Shown in pieces: positions 35,708 through 48,528 of a stretch of 64,000 nucleotides of DNA; position 1 is the first letter of the stretch, and each line of letters begins with the position of its first letter. The stretch comes from Porites lutea (lineage: Eukaryota > Cnidaria > Anthozoa > Scleractinia > Poritidae), in the NCBI RefSeq assembly GCF_958299795.1, contig NW_027332314.1:1-64000 (forward strand), given 5' to 3'. The notes below the pieces were generated by a model. It was not told where the DNA came from and made no database searches. It worked only from the letters and a program-made list of their open reading frames with translations. A program made the translations under genes and the position numbers.

Positions 35708-36512
35708 CATATAGCTGAAAAACCTTTCCCGGAAAGTGAAACTACAGGAAAATGATCATCTCCCGTTGGTTTTATTGTTGAGCTCTGCAGCTTGGATCGA
35801 GCAACTTTGGCGACGTTTTTTTCTTCAGCTGAAGGCCTGTTCAATGGGAAAACACAGATGCAGCTGCAAATGCATCTTAGGTATCATTCATACAGCTTCA
35901 TTGTGTTGCATTTGTAGAATAGAGAAAGATAGGTGATAAACATAATGAACGTATTTAGTCTTTTATAAGTCTTTTATAAATGAGTCCAGAAAATCATGCA
36001 TCATCAGCGACTAAGTCAGAATCCAGTAGCTCTGTTGGCAACTTGTGCCGGCGGGCTGCTCGTCTCACCCGAAATTTGCCAGCCATGTCGAGACCCGAGG
36101 AGGCCCTTGATGGGGCAAGGTTTGATCAGACGGCCTGGAAAATCCATCATGTTGCAGTCTTATCTTTGTTTCCCTCTTTGTTGTATGGGATTTCCATGGT
36201 ATTTCAAGACTTTTCATGGTATTTCCATGTATTTCCAGTGAGCTTTGTCCCCCAAGTGGTGGATTCTTCAATTTGGTTGATCTTAGCGTCTGTTTCGCTG
36301 CCCCGGCAAGTGCTGACATGTGCTGACTGTTGAGTAAACAGATTGTAAAAGGTAGCTGATTGGTGGTTTGGAACATGTTTTATTTTCCCATACATTGGGA
36401 ATAATCATCCCAATTGACTAATATTTTTCAGAGGGGTTCAAACCACCAACCAGGTAAAACAGGTAAAACATCAACTAAGTGTTTTCACCAAAAAAGGGGG
36501 CAACTTTACCAG
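35708..36512. other. Intronic/intergenic sequence with one ambiguous GC-rich island
   Basis: The island 36012-36115 follows a CATCATCAG acceptor and has two open frames (SESSSSVGNLCRRAARLTR or PVALLATCAGGLLVSPEIC) with equal support. Nothing else stands out. Confidence 0.3.
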
Positions 36513-36561
36513 GAGATCCGGGAGAAATCTGGAGACATTTCACATCATATCCTACGCAGAA
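36513..36561 (+). CDS. Internal exon, unknown protein
   Basis: The acceptor CTTTACCAG and donor A|GTAAGC bound EIREKSGDISHHILRR. The frame is open well beyond on both sides. Possibly part of the gene ending at 37856. Confidence 0.4.
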
Positions 36562-36833
36562 GTAAGCTGCAAGAGAGTGCAGACAGGAAGCAACGTCCAA
36601 AACATGGAATTGGATTGAACAGTTTGACGGTACGATGGGTGGTTATACATGGTTATACCAGTTATACCCTTATTTGTCACTTAGCATTCAGAAAGTGAGA
36701 AACACGAATAGAAACCGCGACTCACGACTGGAACATCGCCTGAAATTAAAGCCGCTTTTTGTGGGTTCCTGCAAGACCCAAGTTTGCTCTTATCTTGTCT
36801 TCTGGATTTCCCCCATGTTTGTAGACATCCCAG

Positions 36834-36877
36834 GTTTTCACGGCGACATCTGCAGAAAGCAGAATGCGGAAACTAAG
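36834..36877 (+). CDS. Penultimate exon of the gene ending at 37856
   Basis: The acceptor CATCCCAG and donor AAG|GTATGC bound FHGDICRKQNAETK. It joins in phase 0 to the exon at 37761, giving an uninterrupted helix-forming stretch (NAETK then AVEAAMK). Confidence 0.45.
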
Positions 36878-37079
36878 GTATGCAATTGACACTTATAACT
36901 AATTAGTTTGTGTGTGTGTGTCTGTCCCCTCTCGCACAGACCTAATTCGTTGATGTTTGTTGATGTTGTTTGTTCCCTGTGTATTCATGTTGTTGAAAGA
37001 CAGCACGATCAAGAAGGTCATGATTATTGTTGAACAAAGGTATAAGACATTATAAGACTTTTTTTTTGATAGTGGGTAT

Positions 37080-37740
37080 ACCAAGCATTTTATACCTCTG
37101 TTAGTAACTTGCCCAAAGTGGGTAATGTATGATGATTATAAGGGTAATAATTGGTAATAAAACGCAAACAACATTACCTGTATTTTTTCATAGTGGGTAT
37201 TAATCATCTTATGGTAACAAATGGTGGCTTATTTCAATGGGTTGACTTAAGGGAACATCTACAGGAAACCATAGATTTTCCCATGACATATGGGATTTTC
37301 CTGTAATTTTTCCCTTAAACCAATCAATTGATTATTACTACCCAACATTAACAACAGTGACTTACTATTGACAGAGGTATTCCCACCGTCAATAGATGAT
37401 TTACCACCATTGTATAATAGTGGATGAACACCTATCGACAGAGGTATTACCACCATTTTGTTCGTGGGTTACCTATCTGTTCATGTTGTTATACACACAA
37501 CTACCTGTGAATAAGTAGTGGCAATAACTATCTTATACCTCTGTTTACCTTTCATAGATGTTGATAATAGTACATCGATATCTATCTTATACCTCTCTTA
37601 ACGGGTACATAAACATTAATGTATATATGGTACAGTACATATGAATCATACCCCAATAGTACATCATATTGAATTCTATTGAATAGTACTGGTACTGTAA
37701 CAGTACACCTCTGTGAAGAGTGGGGTAATACCCATCCCAA
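37080..37740. repeat. Intron with recurring TATACCTCTGT words in both orientations
   Basis: TATACCTCTGT or its complement ACAGAGGTAT occurs near 37092, 37374, 37439, 37533, 37589 (variant) and 37708 (variant), often beside GGGTATTA or TACCACC words. It resembles remnants of small hairpin elements. Confidence 0.4.
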
Positions 37741-37760
37741 TGTCTTGCTTCCTTTCGCAG

Positions 37761-37856
37761 GCCGTTGAGGCGGCTATGAAGTTGGCCGTGCAGGAGAGTA
37801 CGGCCCTGAAGCGCCTCGCGCCTCGGTTTCGACCAATGCGACCACCGTGGAAGTGA
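37761..37856 (+). CDS. Terminal exon, unknown protein
   Basis: A textbook acceptor (GCTTCCTTTCGCAG) precedes AVEAAMKLAVQESTALKRLA, then PRFRPMRPPWK and TGA at 37854-37856. An amphipathic helix ends in a basic, proline-rich tail. From 37857 to the gap at 38345 I see no further gene. Confidence 0.55.
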   Translation, partial: AVEAAMKLAVQESTALKRLAPRFRPMRPPWK

Positions 37857-38344
37857 AGGGAATGTGTCTGTGTTTTCCTCTGATATTCAAATAGAGTATA
37901 TAAAGATTACAAAGGTATCTGTAAAGGTATATGTAAAGTTTGTTTATCACCGATTCACGAAAGTTGTTGTTGAAAAGTGTTTGGAAGTCATGGACTATTT
38001 GGTTTTGTTGCGACCAGCCGGCGGTGAAACATGATGAAACATGGGTCAGGTCTTGGAGATTTGGGAGTTTTCCGGGACAGGAGGAGGTTGCCCTGTAAAG
38101 GCCATTGCGCCTTTGCTCCCAGCAATTCTTGGCCATTGAGACTTTATGTGGTGGAAGAACCATGGCCATTCCTGTCTGTTGTAGTTGGACTGACCCTTCA
38201 CTTCATGACTTTTCCTCATCAGCATGAGTGCCAGTTGAGATGATCCCTTTGACTCTTACCTTGAAGTTAAGCACCCCAAATCACCCAAAGACCAAAAGTA
38301 AATTCAATCGACCTGCTTCTATTCTTTTTACACCTTGTGCACCA

Positions 38345-38544
38345 NNNNNNNNNNNNNNNNNNNNNNNNNNNNNNNNNNNNNNNNNNNNNNNNNNNNNNNN
38401 NNNNNNNNNNNNNNNNNNNNNNNNNNNNNNNNNNNNNNNNNNNNNNNNNNNNNNNNNNNNNNNNNNNNNNNNNNNNNNNNNNNNNNNNNNNNNNNNNNNN
38501 NNNNNNNNNNNNNNNNNNNNNNNNNNNNNNNNNNNNNNNNNNNN
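38345..38544. other. Assembly gap (200 N)
   Basis: A run of exactly 200 N, most likely a scaffold gap of unknown true size. It cuts the left end of the retroelement fossil. Confidence 1.
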
Positions 38545-39104
38545 CGAGTTGGTTTGGCTGAGGCTGCTCCGTATTCACACTGAAACAATGCAAAGGTGCG
38601 CATACCTTTCCGTAGCAAGGCCTGTTCAAATTGCGGCATCTGCCACAAAGACGCGGGAGTGCCCGTGTCGGTAGTCCCCAAGTCTTCCGGGAACTCTGAC
38701 AGGTAGTGTGAGCCGATATCACTTGCAAGCTCACAGAGAATCCAAGCTTTCTCTGCCAGTTGTGTGCCTTGCTGGGCTTTCAGCCATTTGTCCTGCGGAA
38801 GCCATGGAAAACCAGCGGGGTGTTCTCTGGACCGTATCGGTCTAGGCCCAGGAAACTTCTTGTACAAGTGCCTCGCGCGGCTGTATGTTGAGCAAGGTGG
38901 CGTCGCGATGATGCAGAATGGTTTAAACTCTCGAATGAAACGTAAAAGTTCATCCCAATATGTCTCATCCAGCACGTCCTGGTCCTCGCCCCTAACTAAA
39001 TCAACTTCATGCATCTGCAAGTGAAACCCATGTTTTGCGGCCAGAGCTTCAAGGTGCTCCCTAACATCGGCTCTTCGGCGATGTCCTGCGAAAATGTAAA
39101 CCAC
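38545..39104 (-). mobile_element. Retroelement fossil: methyltransferase-like part
   Basis: It starts MVYIFAGHRRRADVREHLEA and contains CIIATPPCSTYSRARH. The PPCS motif after a hydrophobic strand is the catalytic-loop signature of C5-type DNA methyltransferases; methyltransferase-like parts are known in DIRS elements. Whether it ever methylated DNA is unknown. The left end is lost in the assembly gap. Confidence 0.6.
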
Positions 39105-39225
39105 CTTTAATGGACGTTGTGAAACAAAAGCTGGGGCACCTGTAGAATCTGCAAAATGCTGACTGGCGCCTTCGCTGTGAGACTGCTGGTGTCCCTTCGA
39201 TGGTCAGATATCTGTCGGGTGCTCG

Positions 39226-40465
39226 CTAGCCGGATGCTGCTGTCCACATCCTTTGACACGACAAATGTGCCCGACCACACTTCCCATCACATTTCTTCCC
39301 CTTCATGTTGTACTTATAGCAAACCTCTTGGCCATCTGGAGTGTGGGTGATCAATTCCAGACGGGTTCCCGGCAAGTAGGTGGTCTGATACTTGCCACCT
39401 TTGCCCTTCTTGCCCTTGCCAGGCTTCGACTTTCCACCAGGCCCTTTTCCTTGGTTGCTGTATGGGGCTGGGCTGGAAGGCGCAGCCTGTTCCCAGCGCC
39501 CCATCTTGTTCGGTCGCTGCATGCCTGCGAATGTAATTGGGGATGTGAAAGTGTAACTCCTTGAGCTCGGAGTCCCGTGTCGCCTCCAGCAATGCCGTCC
39601 CCAACTCTTGACCGTCCTTCCTCGCCTTTTTGAAGGCTGAACTTCTCAACTCATACTCGTAATCCAGCAATATGTGCCACGGTGGCTGCAGAGCCGTCTT
39701 TTCACCTGTGGCTGACGGCACCTTCATGTTGTAACATTTCTCTCCCAACAGGAAGTTCACATACTGCTCGAAGTGGCGCATCTCCAAGTTTCGAAGATAC
39801 GCTTTGTTGCGCATTTTGGAAGCGACCATGAGCCAAGAGTTGGCTTCCAGCTTCAACTTCGATCGGAGCTCCTCGGTGTTGGTGGGCATCTTTCCCTTCT
39901 GCCGCTGGCGCGTAATTCGGACCCGACCGGACGGATCCAAGGTTGACTGAAGCTGTTGGGTCTGAGCGTCCTTTCTGCTGGTTATTTCGTCAAGAGGATG
40001 TGCTTGAATTTCATCCTGTTCTATCTCCTCCAGCAGCAGCGCGATATACTCTGTAGAAGGCTGTTCGCGCTCCCCAACCTCTTCTCCACGATTTCGTTCC
40101 AGCGCCCTCAGCATGGCGGCCCTGTCTGTATGGGGCAATGGGCGGTGAGTGCCCAGCTGCTTTGACTCCTGTCTGATCTTGATTTCCTCTTCGTGGGCAT
40201 GTTTTGAAGATTCCCACGCAGCAACAACTGATGCAATGGCCGCTCTGTTTGCTGCCGTGTCCGGCCGCATCTGGAAATCGGCTTCCAAAGCCGCACGCAA
40301 ACCAGCCCTATCATCTGCAATTGAAGAAAACCTCTTGATAGTTCTGTAGTGCTGACAAATGTCATATTGCACCTGCTCGCCAATCCCCGATTCCTGCAGA
40401 ATATACTGAAGATCCGCGTCCACATTGTTGTGCAGGAACCTGGCTCTTTCCTCCGGATTTGCCAT
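39226..40465 (-). mobile_element. Retroelement fossil: gag-like part with CCCH zinc finger
   Basis: The first about 300 residues are charged and helical (for example EERARFLHNNVDADLQ and ELRSKLKLEANSWLMVAS). Then follow a Gly/Lys-rich linker and a Cys-x-Cys-x-Cys-x-His cluster of CCCH type (EVCYKYNMKGKKCDGKCG, RAH). The position just upstream of the methyltransferase-like part fits a nucleocapsid-like, RNA-binding role. Broken, with about one break. Confidence 0.55.
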
Positions 40466-40817
40466 GGCGGTATTCGCCGATGGATGTGAAAATGTGAAAA
40501 TGGAAATTTACCATCTGTTCCTTCCTACTAAACCGACTGAAGTTGTGATCTGAAGGCTCATGTAAAAATGAAACCAAGATGCCAGCAGTTAAATGCCAAA
40601 AGTTTGAAGGCGTAAAAGCCCCGTAAAAGGTTGACACATCTCTGAGCCCACATATACGGGTAACACCGTGTGTGGAGTGCAACGACAAGAAACACAACAC
40701 TAAAATTCCACTCTGCACTCGCTCTAAACGGAGACTGCAATGATTCTCCAACTCACAAATGACAACTGGTCAGCGCAGCAAGAGGTAAAACTCTGTTTTC
40801 TGACCTTTCGCACAAAT

Positions 40818-43016
40818 CTAAGGCTCAGGCTGGTCATAGCCGTCATCTACCTGTTCAGCAGGCCCGTTTTCCACCTCAGTAGATGATGAAGAACCAGAGG
40901 TGCTCGATCCAGCGTCTTCCATTTGGCCTCCGCTGACTCTCTGACAAGTTTTGCACACTGCATCGGCCGTGTCCTCATTCACCCGCGTCACGTACTCGAC
41001 ACGGTGGCACGCCCATGGGTGTATTCCACAACACCCTGACTTGTGCAACCGACGGAAGCCGCTGTGCCTGCTGATCGTCACAAAGAAAGGCGTCGAAGAG
41101 TTTGCAGGCTCCTCCTCGACCGGGTCCTCCTGCCGGTTTTCTGATTCCGCCGGCTTTGTATCATAGGTGTGCTCACCCCAGATCTCATCGTCAATGATGT
41201 CCACGTCCATGGTTGGCCATCGACCACCGATCATGATCTCACCCCCATTCTTCTTCCAAACGGCGTGATGCCGTATCCAATCTGCCGGTATACGGCCCTT
41301 GGTCACCAGGAAGCACGAGAAGTCTTCCATCAATTCCGACTCGTCGTAGCCGGGCTTCCCCTCTACTATGGCCTTGTTGACCGCCTCCTGGACTTTCTGT
41401 ACGATCTGCCTGGAGGTGTGGACGTAGTCTGCAGACTGATGCATATTCACGTGCCATCTGCCCACATAGTCCCGTTGTTCCTTACCGATATCTATGCTAG
41501 CTGCCACCGTGGGGAGGAAGTGCCTCATGGAATGCCCCGTCCAATAGAGCATCGCCGAGTTGTCCAACATGTAGGTGTCTTCATGGAGCCGCCAGGGTTG
41601 AAACCTGTTCTTCACTGGTGCCAGTAGCAGGAGAAAAACCTGCCTCACATACATAGCAACCTTCTCAACCGGTGCAAACTTCCGAATGGGGCCTTCCATC
41701 AACGGGTCCGTGGAGAAGACAAAGTAGTCCCTGGATTTATGTCCGAAACTTTCCCACAAATCGAATCCGCAACGAAGCCAGTCATGACCAGTTAGGGAAA
41801 TTTTCCGGGACACATAAATTGCTGTTTCCTTCACCTGTTTTCCTGGCCCCGTGGTCTTTGTCCTCTGCAGTACCCCACGGAGACCTCTGCTTCCCAGTAG
41901 AAGGCGACTGGGATCCAATCCCTCCAGGTCTGAAAGCCTCAAGCACGCCCAGGTGCATAAAAGCACAATCCAGGCCATGGCTCTCAGGTATTCAGGCATC
42001 CCGACGCTCACCACCGTAACCTCCAAGGAGATCAACATTGCCACTGAAATTGGTGGCGCCTTCTTGACCATAGTCCTGCCCAGTTCGAGTTCCGCAACTC
42101 GTGAGCGTACACCCTGAGTCCAGGCAGTCATATTTGAAATCCGCATATCTGGAGCCACCTGTCCAGCCTCTTCCATCACCGACAACGCCGCCGCCACGTC
42201 GACTAGGCGACCTCGAGAGGCCTCCTCCTGCACCAAGAAAATCAGGTACTCCAACATGTAGCAAATATCCCTTGGAAAAGGGTCACCTGTATACATGACC
42301 ATCCAGTCCCGCACACGTTTCCATGTGCGTGCTCGGCTGCGGAGCGTCTTCATCCTCCTATTGCCAAAGGCCCTCTTCATGATTTCCTGGGGATTCGAGG
42401 TCTCCCGGGCTATCTTGACAATTGGCAGCCCTGACTCATCCAAGTAGTTGACAAGCTCGCTGAGCCACCTGTCCCGGGCTGCATTTTCCAGTTCTGTTTT
42501 GCTGCTACCTGGATGCCAAATCTGCAAGCGATACTGCGCCTTGGAGACACGAGCCTTGAGCTTCGTATCCATAGCCAGGAGCTCGTCATAGGCATCCGCC
42601 GCAGGAGTGCGGGTGGGCTCATAGAGCCTATACCTCAGTGCTGATCGACGCTCTTCCCTCTTGTCAATCTCGAACTCTCTGGCATGCTTCTGTGTCCACT
42701 TGAAGAGGATCTCCGCGTCTGCCAGAACCTCATGGAGAACGTGTTCACTTCCATGTAGGCCCTTCACCACCTCTGCGCACTGGGCTTCTGTATCGAACAA
42801 GAAGCCGACCCTGTGAGGAACCGTGATCTCCCTTTTCAGTTTTTCTGTCTGGGTAAAACCATCGGCCGTCAGCTGATCCCAAGCCCAGTGGTCACCATTG
42901 CGCGAAGTGGCAACGCGTCCGGACATGTTCGAAATTTTCTCAGCCAAGCTGCGTGGAAAGAAATGAATTGACATGTCCCAGTAAAAAGGGATAACAACCA
43001 AACTGAAACTATACAA
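40818..43016 (-). mobile_element. Retroelement fossil: tyrosine recombinase part
   Basis: A long open part of about 730 codons. The catalytic region shows GHSMRHFLPT (H-x-x-R box), then YVGRWHVN and ADYVHTSR with the candidate nucleophile Tyr. A C-terminal Cys/His cluster (CCGIHPWACHRVEY and CKTC) may bind metal. A start within the ORF at MSGRVATSRNGD is as plausible as the first Met. Tyrosine recombinases integrate DIRS circles without an integrase. This part looks whole; the element around it is broken. A Crypton-type origin for this part alone is an alternative. Confidence 0.7.
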
Positions 43017-43059
43017 GCAAAGTAAACAGGTGAGAAACTAAAACAGTTCAACATGCACA

Positions 43060-43332
43060 AAACGGAGTAAAATCGATTTGTGTTTAACGCCAGGTTTCTC
43101 GACGCTATACACGATGGCAGCGGTGAAACGATACGATCGGGTAAAACCGAATTGCGAAACTCTATACCCAGGTAAGACTGGAAAACGGAACGACGTACGT
43201 AGCGATAAGACGCTTACACGTAAACGCCGTGAACTACAACGAGGACGTGAAGGGGGCGGTAAAGCGACGTCCCCCCCACCCACCAAGGTTTACTTGAAAC
43301 AATCCCGTTGGTACACTACGTTCCCCAACTAG
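43060..43332. other. CpG-rich spacer beside the recombinase part
   Basis: Contains many CG-bearing words (ACGTAC, GCGATAAG, CCGTGAAC). Its + strand frame is an ORF of no recognised type. Probably the terminal or untranslated part of the retroelement. Confidence 0.3.
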
Positions 43333-44805
<1,473 letters not shown>

Positions 44806-45326
44806 CACTCATTGATGCCGCTGACATGTACAATTAGTTGACACTGGTGCAAAATGAGTGCAGGTGGCTGGCGCACTAATTTTGACTCATGGGATCTGCA
44901 CGGAGATTGTTCTTCAGGCTGTGAGTTTGGCACCCAAGAGAGCTCCTTGACGAAGAAGGCGTCAAGCAATGTGAAGCACAAATGAGGAGCTCGTGGACGA
45001 CAAGCAATGTGAAATGTAGCTGCCAGGGCGGCACAAGGTAGGGCAGCGACAAATCGCACAAAAGAAGATTGAAACTCTGACGTTGCATTGAACTTGTTGA
45101 CATTGATGTTGACATGAAGAAATGAAGTTGACTGTTGATACATAGCAACCTTGAACCACGCCAGCTTGAATGCATCCATTCATATCCATGAGTGATAACC
45201 CGCTATCAAGTATGACCGCATGGTTCTCACTCATTGATACCGCTGACATGTGCAATCAGTTGACACTGGTGCAAAATGAGTGCAGGTGGCTGGCGCACTA
45301 ATTTGACTCATGGGATCTGCACGGAG
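44806..45326. repeat. Direct repeats of about 100 bp flanking 322 bp
   Basis: 44806-44905 and 45228-45326 share CACTCATTGAT through GGGATCTGCACGGAG with few differences. The second copy overlaps the end of the RNase H part, so the unit is a local duplication of retroelement sequence. The first copy abuts the end of composite element copy 2. Confidence 0.8.
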
Positions 45327-46570
45327 CCTCTTCTTCTCCCCATTTTCTGGCTAGGGCTTCGACAGCATCCCAGCATTCATGGACGTCAACTGTCTCATGC
45401 TTTGCACCTGCATCCAAAAGCTTCTGATTTTCAAACCTGGAAGGTCCGTCAGCTGTATTCGAATCTGTTGCAACCCTGCTGTACCATGGCGCCAAACATC
45501 TGTTCCTCTCAGGCACAAGGGTTGCAATCAGCAATTTCTTCCCTGTAGCATTTCGGGTGGTGCAAGATATCATCACATTTCTGACACCGTTGTTATCTGT
45601 ATATATCACCAAAGAGCCACATATCGCTTTGTTCCATGTCCAGAAAGCTGTAAATAGCGCAAGGAAGTCGCACTCGAAGATCAACGGGCTCCTTGTTCCA
45701 TCTGGGTCCAGCCTTTCCAGAATGGATTTGTCCAGCTTCACTGAAAACAAAGACCTCGCAACTTCGCACACCAGCGGGATCGAAGAGGACTGCCCCCATT
45801 CCTGCAGTTGCACAGGAATCTCCAGGTTCGGAGCTAGCGTCGGTTTGAAAGAACCAACACTGATTGTCGGAGGCCATAAGCGTTCTGGGCTTCCCTTCGG
45901 CCAACATGTTGTTGTAGAGTGGTTGAGGGCAAACTTTGTTTCATCATCAAGGCTGGAGCTCTTCGCGTTGTAAGCGTGAGTGGTGACACTGGCCAGTGCG
46001 GTTCGGCTCTAGCCACTCGTCCAAAAATGTTTGCTGACGCAAACTGCACTCTACCTCGCAGTTTCAAAGCTGAGGCCTTTGACATGGTGCCTGTGGACAG
46101 CACCTTGGTGATCGTATCGATCAACTCTGTTTGCCTCGACTCAGTGTTGCCAAACCTCTTGGAGCCGCAATGCATTGACCTTGCTGAAACAGCCACACCA
46201 AGCGCTTGAAACTCCTCGCTGAAGTCAGGGGCCTTGTGGCCTGATTCTGCAAACATCCAACCAAGCATCTTGAAGAACAGGTGCACACATGATTTTACAG
46301 AAGGAGCTTCTTCCACCAGTGACAACGTGACAAAGTCATCAAAGTAGTTTGTTGTCAGAACACGCAGATCCTTGGCCAAAAGAAACCACAAGCTATGCGA
46401 CACACGAAGAAAAGCATGCACAGATTTTATCGCACCAAACGGTAAGGCTCGCATGCGAAATGCCATCAGCTTCTGTGTCTTCGGGTGCAGCACCATTATG
46501 TGGGAATGTTTGTAAAAGTCCGGCCGAACTGCACACTGCCGGTAAGCACCTGTCAAGTCGAAGGTCCTAC
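45298..46570 (-). mobile_element. Retroelement fossil: reverse transcriptase and RNase H part
   Basis: The RT palm begins at TGAYRQCAV and includes MRALPFGAIKSVHAFLRVS and the catalytic TNYFDDFVTL box (Y-x-D-D type), followed by a connection domain with GRVQFASANIFGR. RNase H shows FFQTDASSEPGDSC with the first Asp, and an SDMWLFGD/YTDNNGVRN region with further acidic residues. N-terminal RT fingers are absent (truncated). Broken, about two or three breaks. Confidence 0.7.
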
Positions 46571-46734
46571 CCTTTCAAGTCGAGGTGGGTGAACACGATT
46601 GCATGGCATGGGTACACACTGCAGCGAAGACATCAAGTGTATGAGGTTTGGGACTCTCAACTTACTGATGGGGGAATAAAATTCGATAGGGGAAATTTCA
46701 CGCGTTTTGAAGCAAGAACTTGCTTCTGTCGTCC

Positions 46735-47522
46735 TGTTCTTTTTTTCCAAAGACGCAGCTAACATGGCAACGGAGCGTCTCTACAGAACAATAGTCTCTG
46801 CGATAGCAACATAAATGTGATTCCACTGTTGTATGGTGATGCGAATAAGCACTACGCGCTTCTTCATGAGAAGTGTATACTCATGCTCTGCTTTCATTGA
46901 ACAATGTCATTGTTGTAAACATGCAAACCCAATCACAGCCTCGTTGTAAATGCATGGACTTTTGCAAAACAAGCGCAAGAATATACATGAGCAAAGAAGT
47001 CTGGAATGTACTCTATGTCATACGGAGGCGAAAGCTTGCGTGCCTTTCTTTTTTTTCTAAACATTGCAAAGCTGCTGTAAATTCTCCACGACCCCTGATT
47101 TCAGATAGTACTGATTTCAGAGGGTCGTCCTGCTCTTTTTTTTCGAAAGACGCAGCTAACATGGCAACGGAGCGTCTCTACGGAATAAAAGTCTCCGCGA
47201 TAGCAACATAAATGCCATTCCTCTGTTGTATGGTCATGTGAATAGGCGCGATCCGCTTCTTAACAAGAAGTGTATACTCATGCCGTGGTTTTATTCGAGA
47301 ATGTCCTACTTGTAAACATGCAAACTACATGACAGTTTCGTCGTACATGCATAGACTTCTGTAAAGCAAGCGTGAGTATATACATAAGCAAGCAACTGTG
47401 GAATGTAGTCAATGTCATACGCAGGGGAAAGCTTGCGTGTCTTTCTTTTTTTCTCGACATTGCAAAGCTGCTGTAAATTCTCCACGACCCCTGATTTCAG
47501 ATAGTACTGATTTCAGAGGGTA
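46735..47522. repeat. Tandem duplication, period 396 bp
   Basis: Two copies (about 46735-47130 and 47131-47522) share CGCAGCTAACATGGCAACGG, GAAGTGTATACTCATG and the terminal paired module, with roughly 15% divergence. No good ORF is conserved. It looks like duplicated flanking sequence of the gene array. Confidence 0.75.
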
Positions 47523-47535
47523 CTACGGGAGACTT

Positions 47536-48528
47536 CTAACGTTTGCCTTTCTTCTTCTGCTTGTGCCAACTCGAAGCAGCTCCAGTAGAATGGTGATACC
47601 AGCCACTCTGCTTGTGTCCCTTCTGATTTGTGTGCCAATCATCATGCCAATCTTGCCCCCATTCTTCATCCCAGTGTTCCTCCTGTGAAGCGCCTGCATG
47701 CATTTTCTGTACCTGCTGTGAGGCGTCTGCATGCATTTTCTGCTCGCCTCTTTCCTTTCTCATAGAGACATACTTCCTTTTCTCGTTTTCGAGTATCATC
47801 CACAATACAATCTGGCATTTTGGTTTTATGTCTCCATATAAAGTTCTATGTTCACGAGTCTGAACATGGTCCAACCAAAGAGAGAACCACTGCTGCAACC
47901 GTTGACATGGGGACATGCTGTCGCTTCTCTCCGCTTTCATATCCTCGCGTATCAAGAACTGCAAAGCTGAAGTGACGACTGACATGCGCACACTAAACCT
48001 CGGTGGTCCATGTGGTTGAGGGTCAAGAAGGCCATACACGTCCCAGAATTCAACATACCAGAGCCCTTCGAGTCGTGTACGTCTCAGCGGTTTCTCTCCT
48101 TCCTTCACTGAGACGTCTTCATAAAAGTTCTTGAAGTCGAAGCAGAGCCATCCATCAGTTGCGAGGTGTTCCTCTGCAATGGGGTCTGTCTTCAAGAGTT
48201 GCCTGAATGAATCAAAAGTCATGGTGACTTTGCTAAGGTGACGCCAGTATTTTTTTGGATCTTTCTCATTGATGACAATTTCTCCGGAATTCAGAAAGGC
48301 TGGAGCTTTAACGTCGAGCCAGAGCAATTCAAGAAGCACCTGTTGTCGCATCAAAGAGTTGTACTTGTCAAGCACCGAGCTTTGCAGGGACTCTGCTTCC
48401 AGAATTGTTAAGGTCTTTGCATCCACAAGATTTTTGAGATGTGTATCCAGTTGGCGTAGCTCAAACGCGATGCGTTTGAAGCTCGGCATGTCGAAGCTTC
48501 CTTGCAGGTGTGTCGCCGGTAAACACAT
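47536..48528 (-). CDS. Unknown protein with Trp/His-rich tail
   Basis: A 330-codon ORF whose stop lies 19 bp from the module at 47491-47517. The middle is globular in composition (WRHLSKVTMTFDSFRQLL, WLCFDFKNFYED, LEGLWYVEFWDVYGLLDP). The C-terminus has two QKMHA-ASQ repeats, an acidic Trp-rich stretch (HWDEEWGQDWHDDWH) and a KKKGKR end that could bind nucleic acid or act as a nuclear signal. The true start is unclear: the ORF overlaps the AlkB-like ORF by about 120 bp in another frame. Both may be parts of one spliced or decayed gene. No family recognised. Confidence 0.5.
   Translation of the reverse strand: MCLPATHLQGSFDMPSFKRIAFELRQLDTHLKNLVDAKTLTILEAESLQSSVLDKYNSLMRQQVLLELLWLDVKAPAFLNSGEIVINEKDPKKYWRHLSKVTMTFDSFRQLLKTDPIAEEHLATDGWLCFDFKNFYEDVSVKEGEKPLRRTRLEGLWYVEFWDVYGLLDPQPHGPPRFSVRMSVVTSALQFLIREDMKAERSDSMSPCQRLQQWFSLWLDHVQTREHRTLYGDIKPKCQIVLWMILENEKRKYVSMRKERGEQKMHADASQQVQKMHAGASQEEHWDEEWGQDWHDDWHTNQKGHKQSGWYHHSTGAASSWHKQKKKGKR

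Noticed and set aside
38228-38674. ORFs running through the N block
   Set aside because: They exist only because N was treated as open; no evidence across the gap.
41992-42264. Shadow ORFs inside the recombinase part (also 40951-41627)
   Set aside because: Alternative frames of a long open recombinase part with catalytic motifs in one frame only.
43078-43332. Plus-strand 84-codon basic ORF beside the recombinase
   Set aside because: CpG-rich spacer; no motif, and it runs into the (CTAA)n array.
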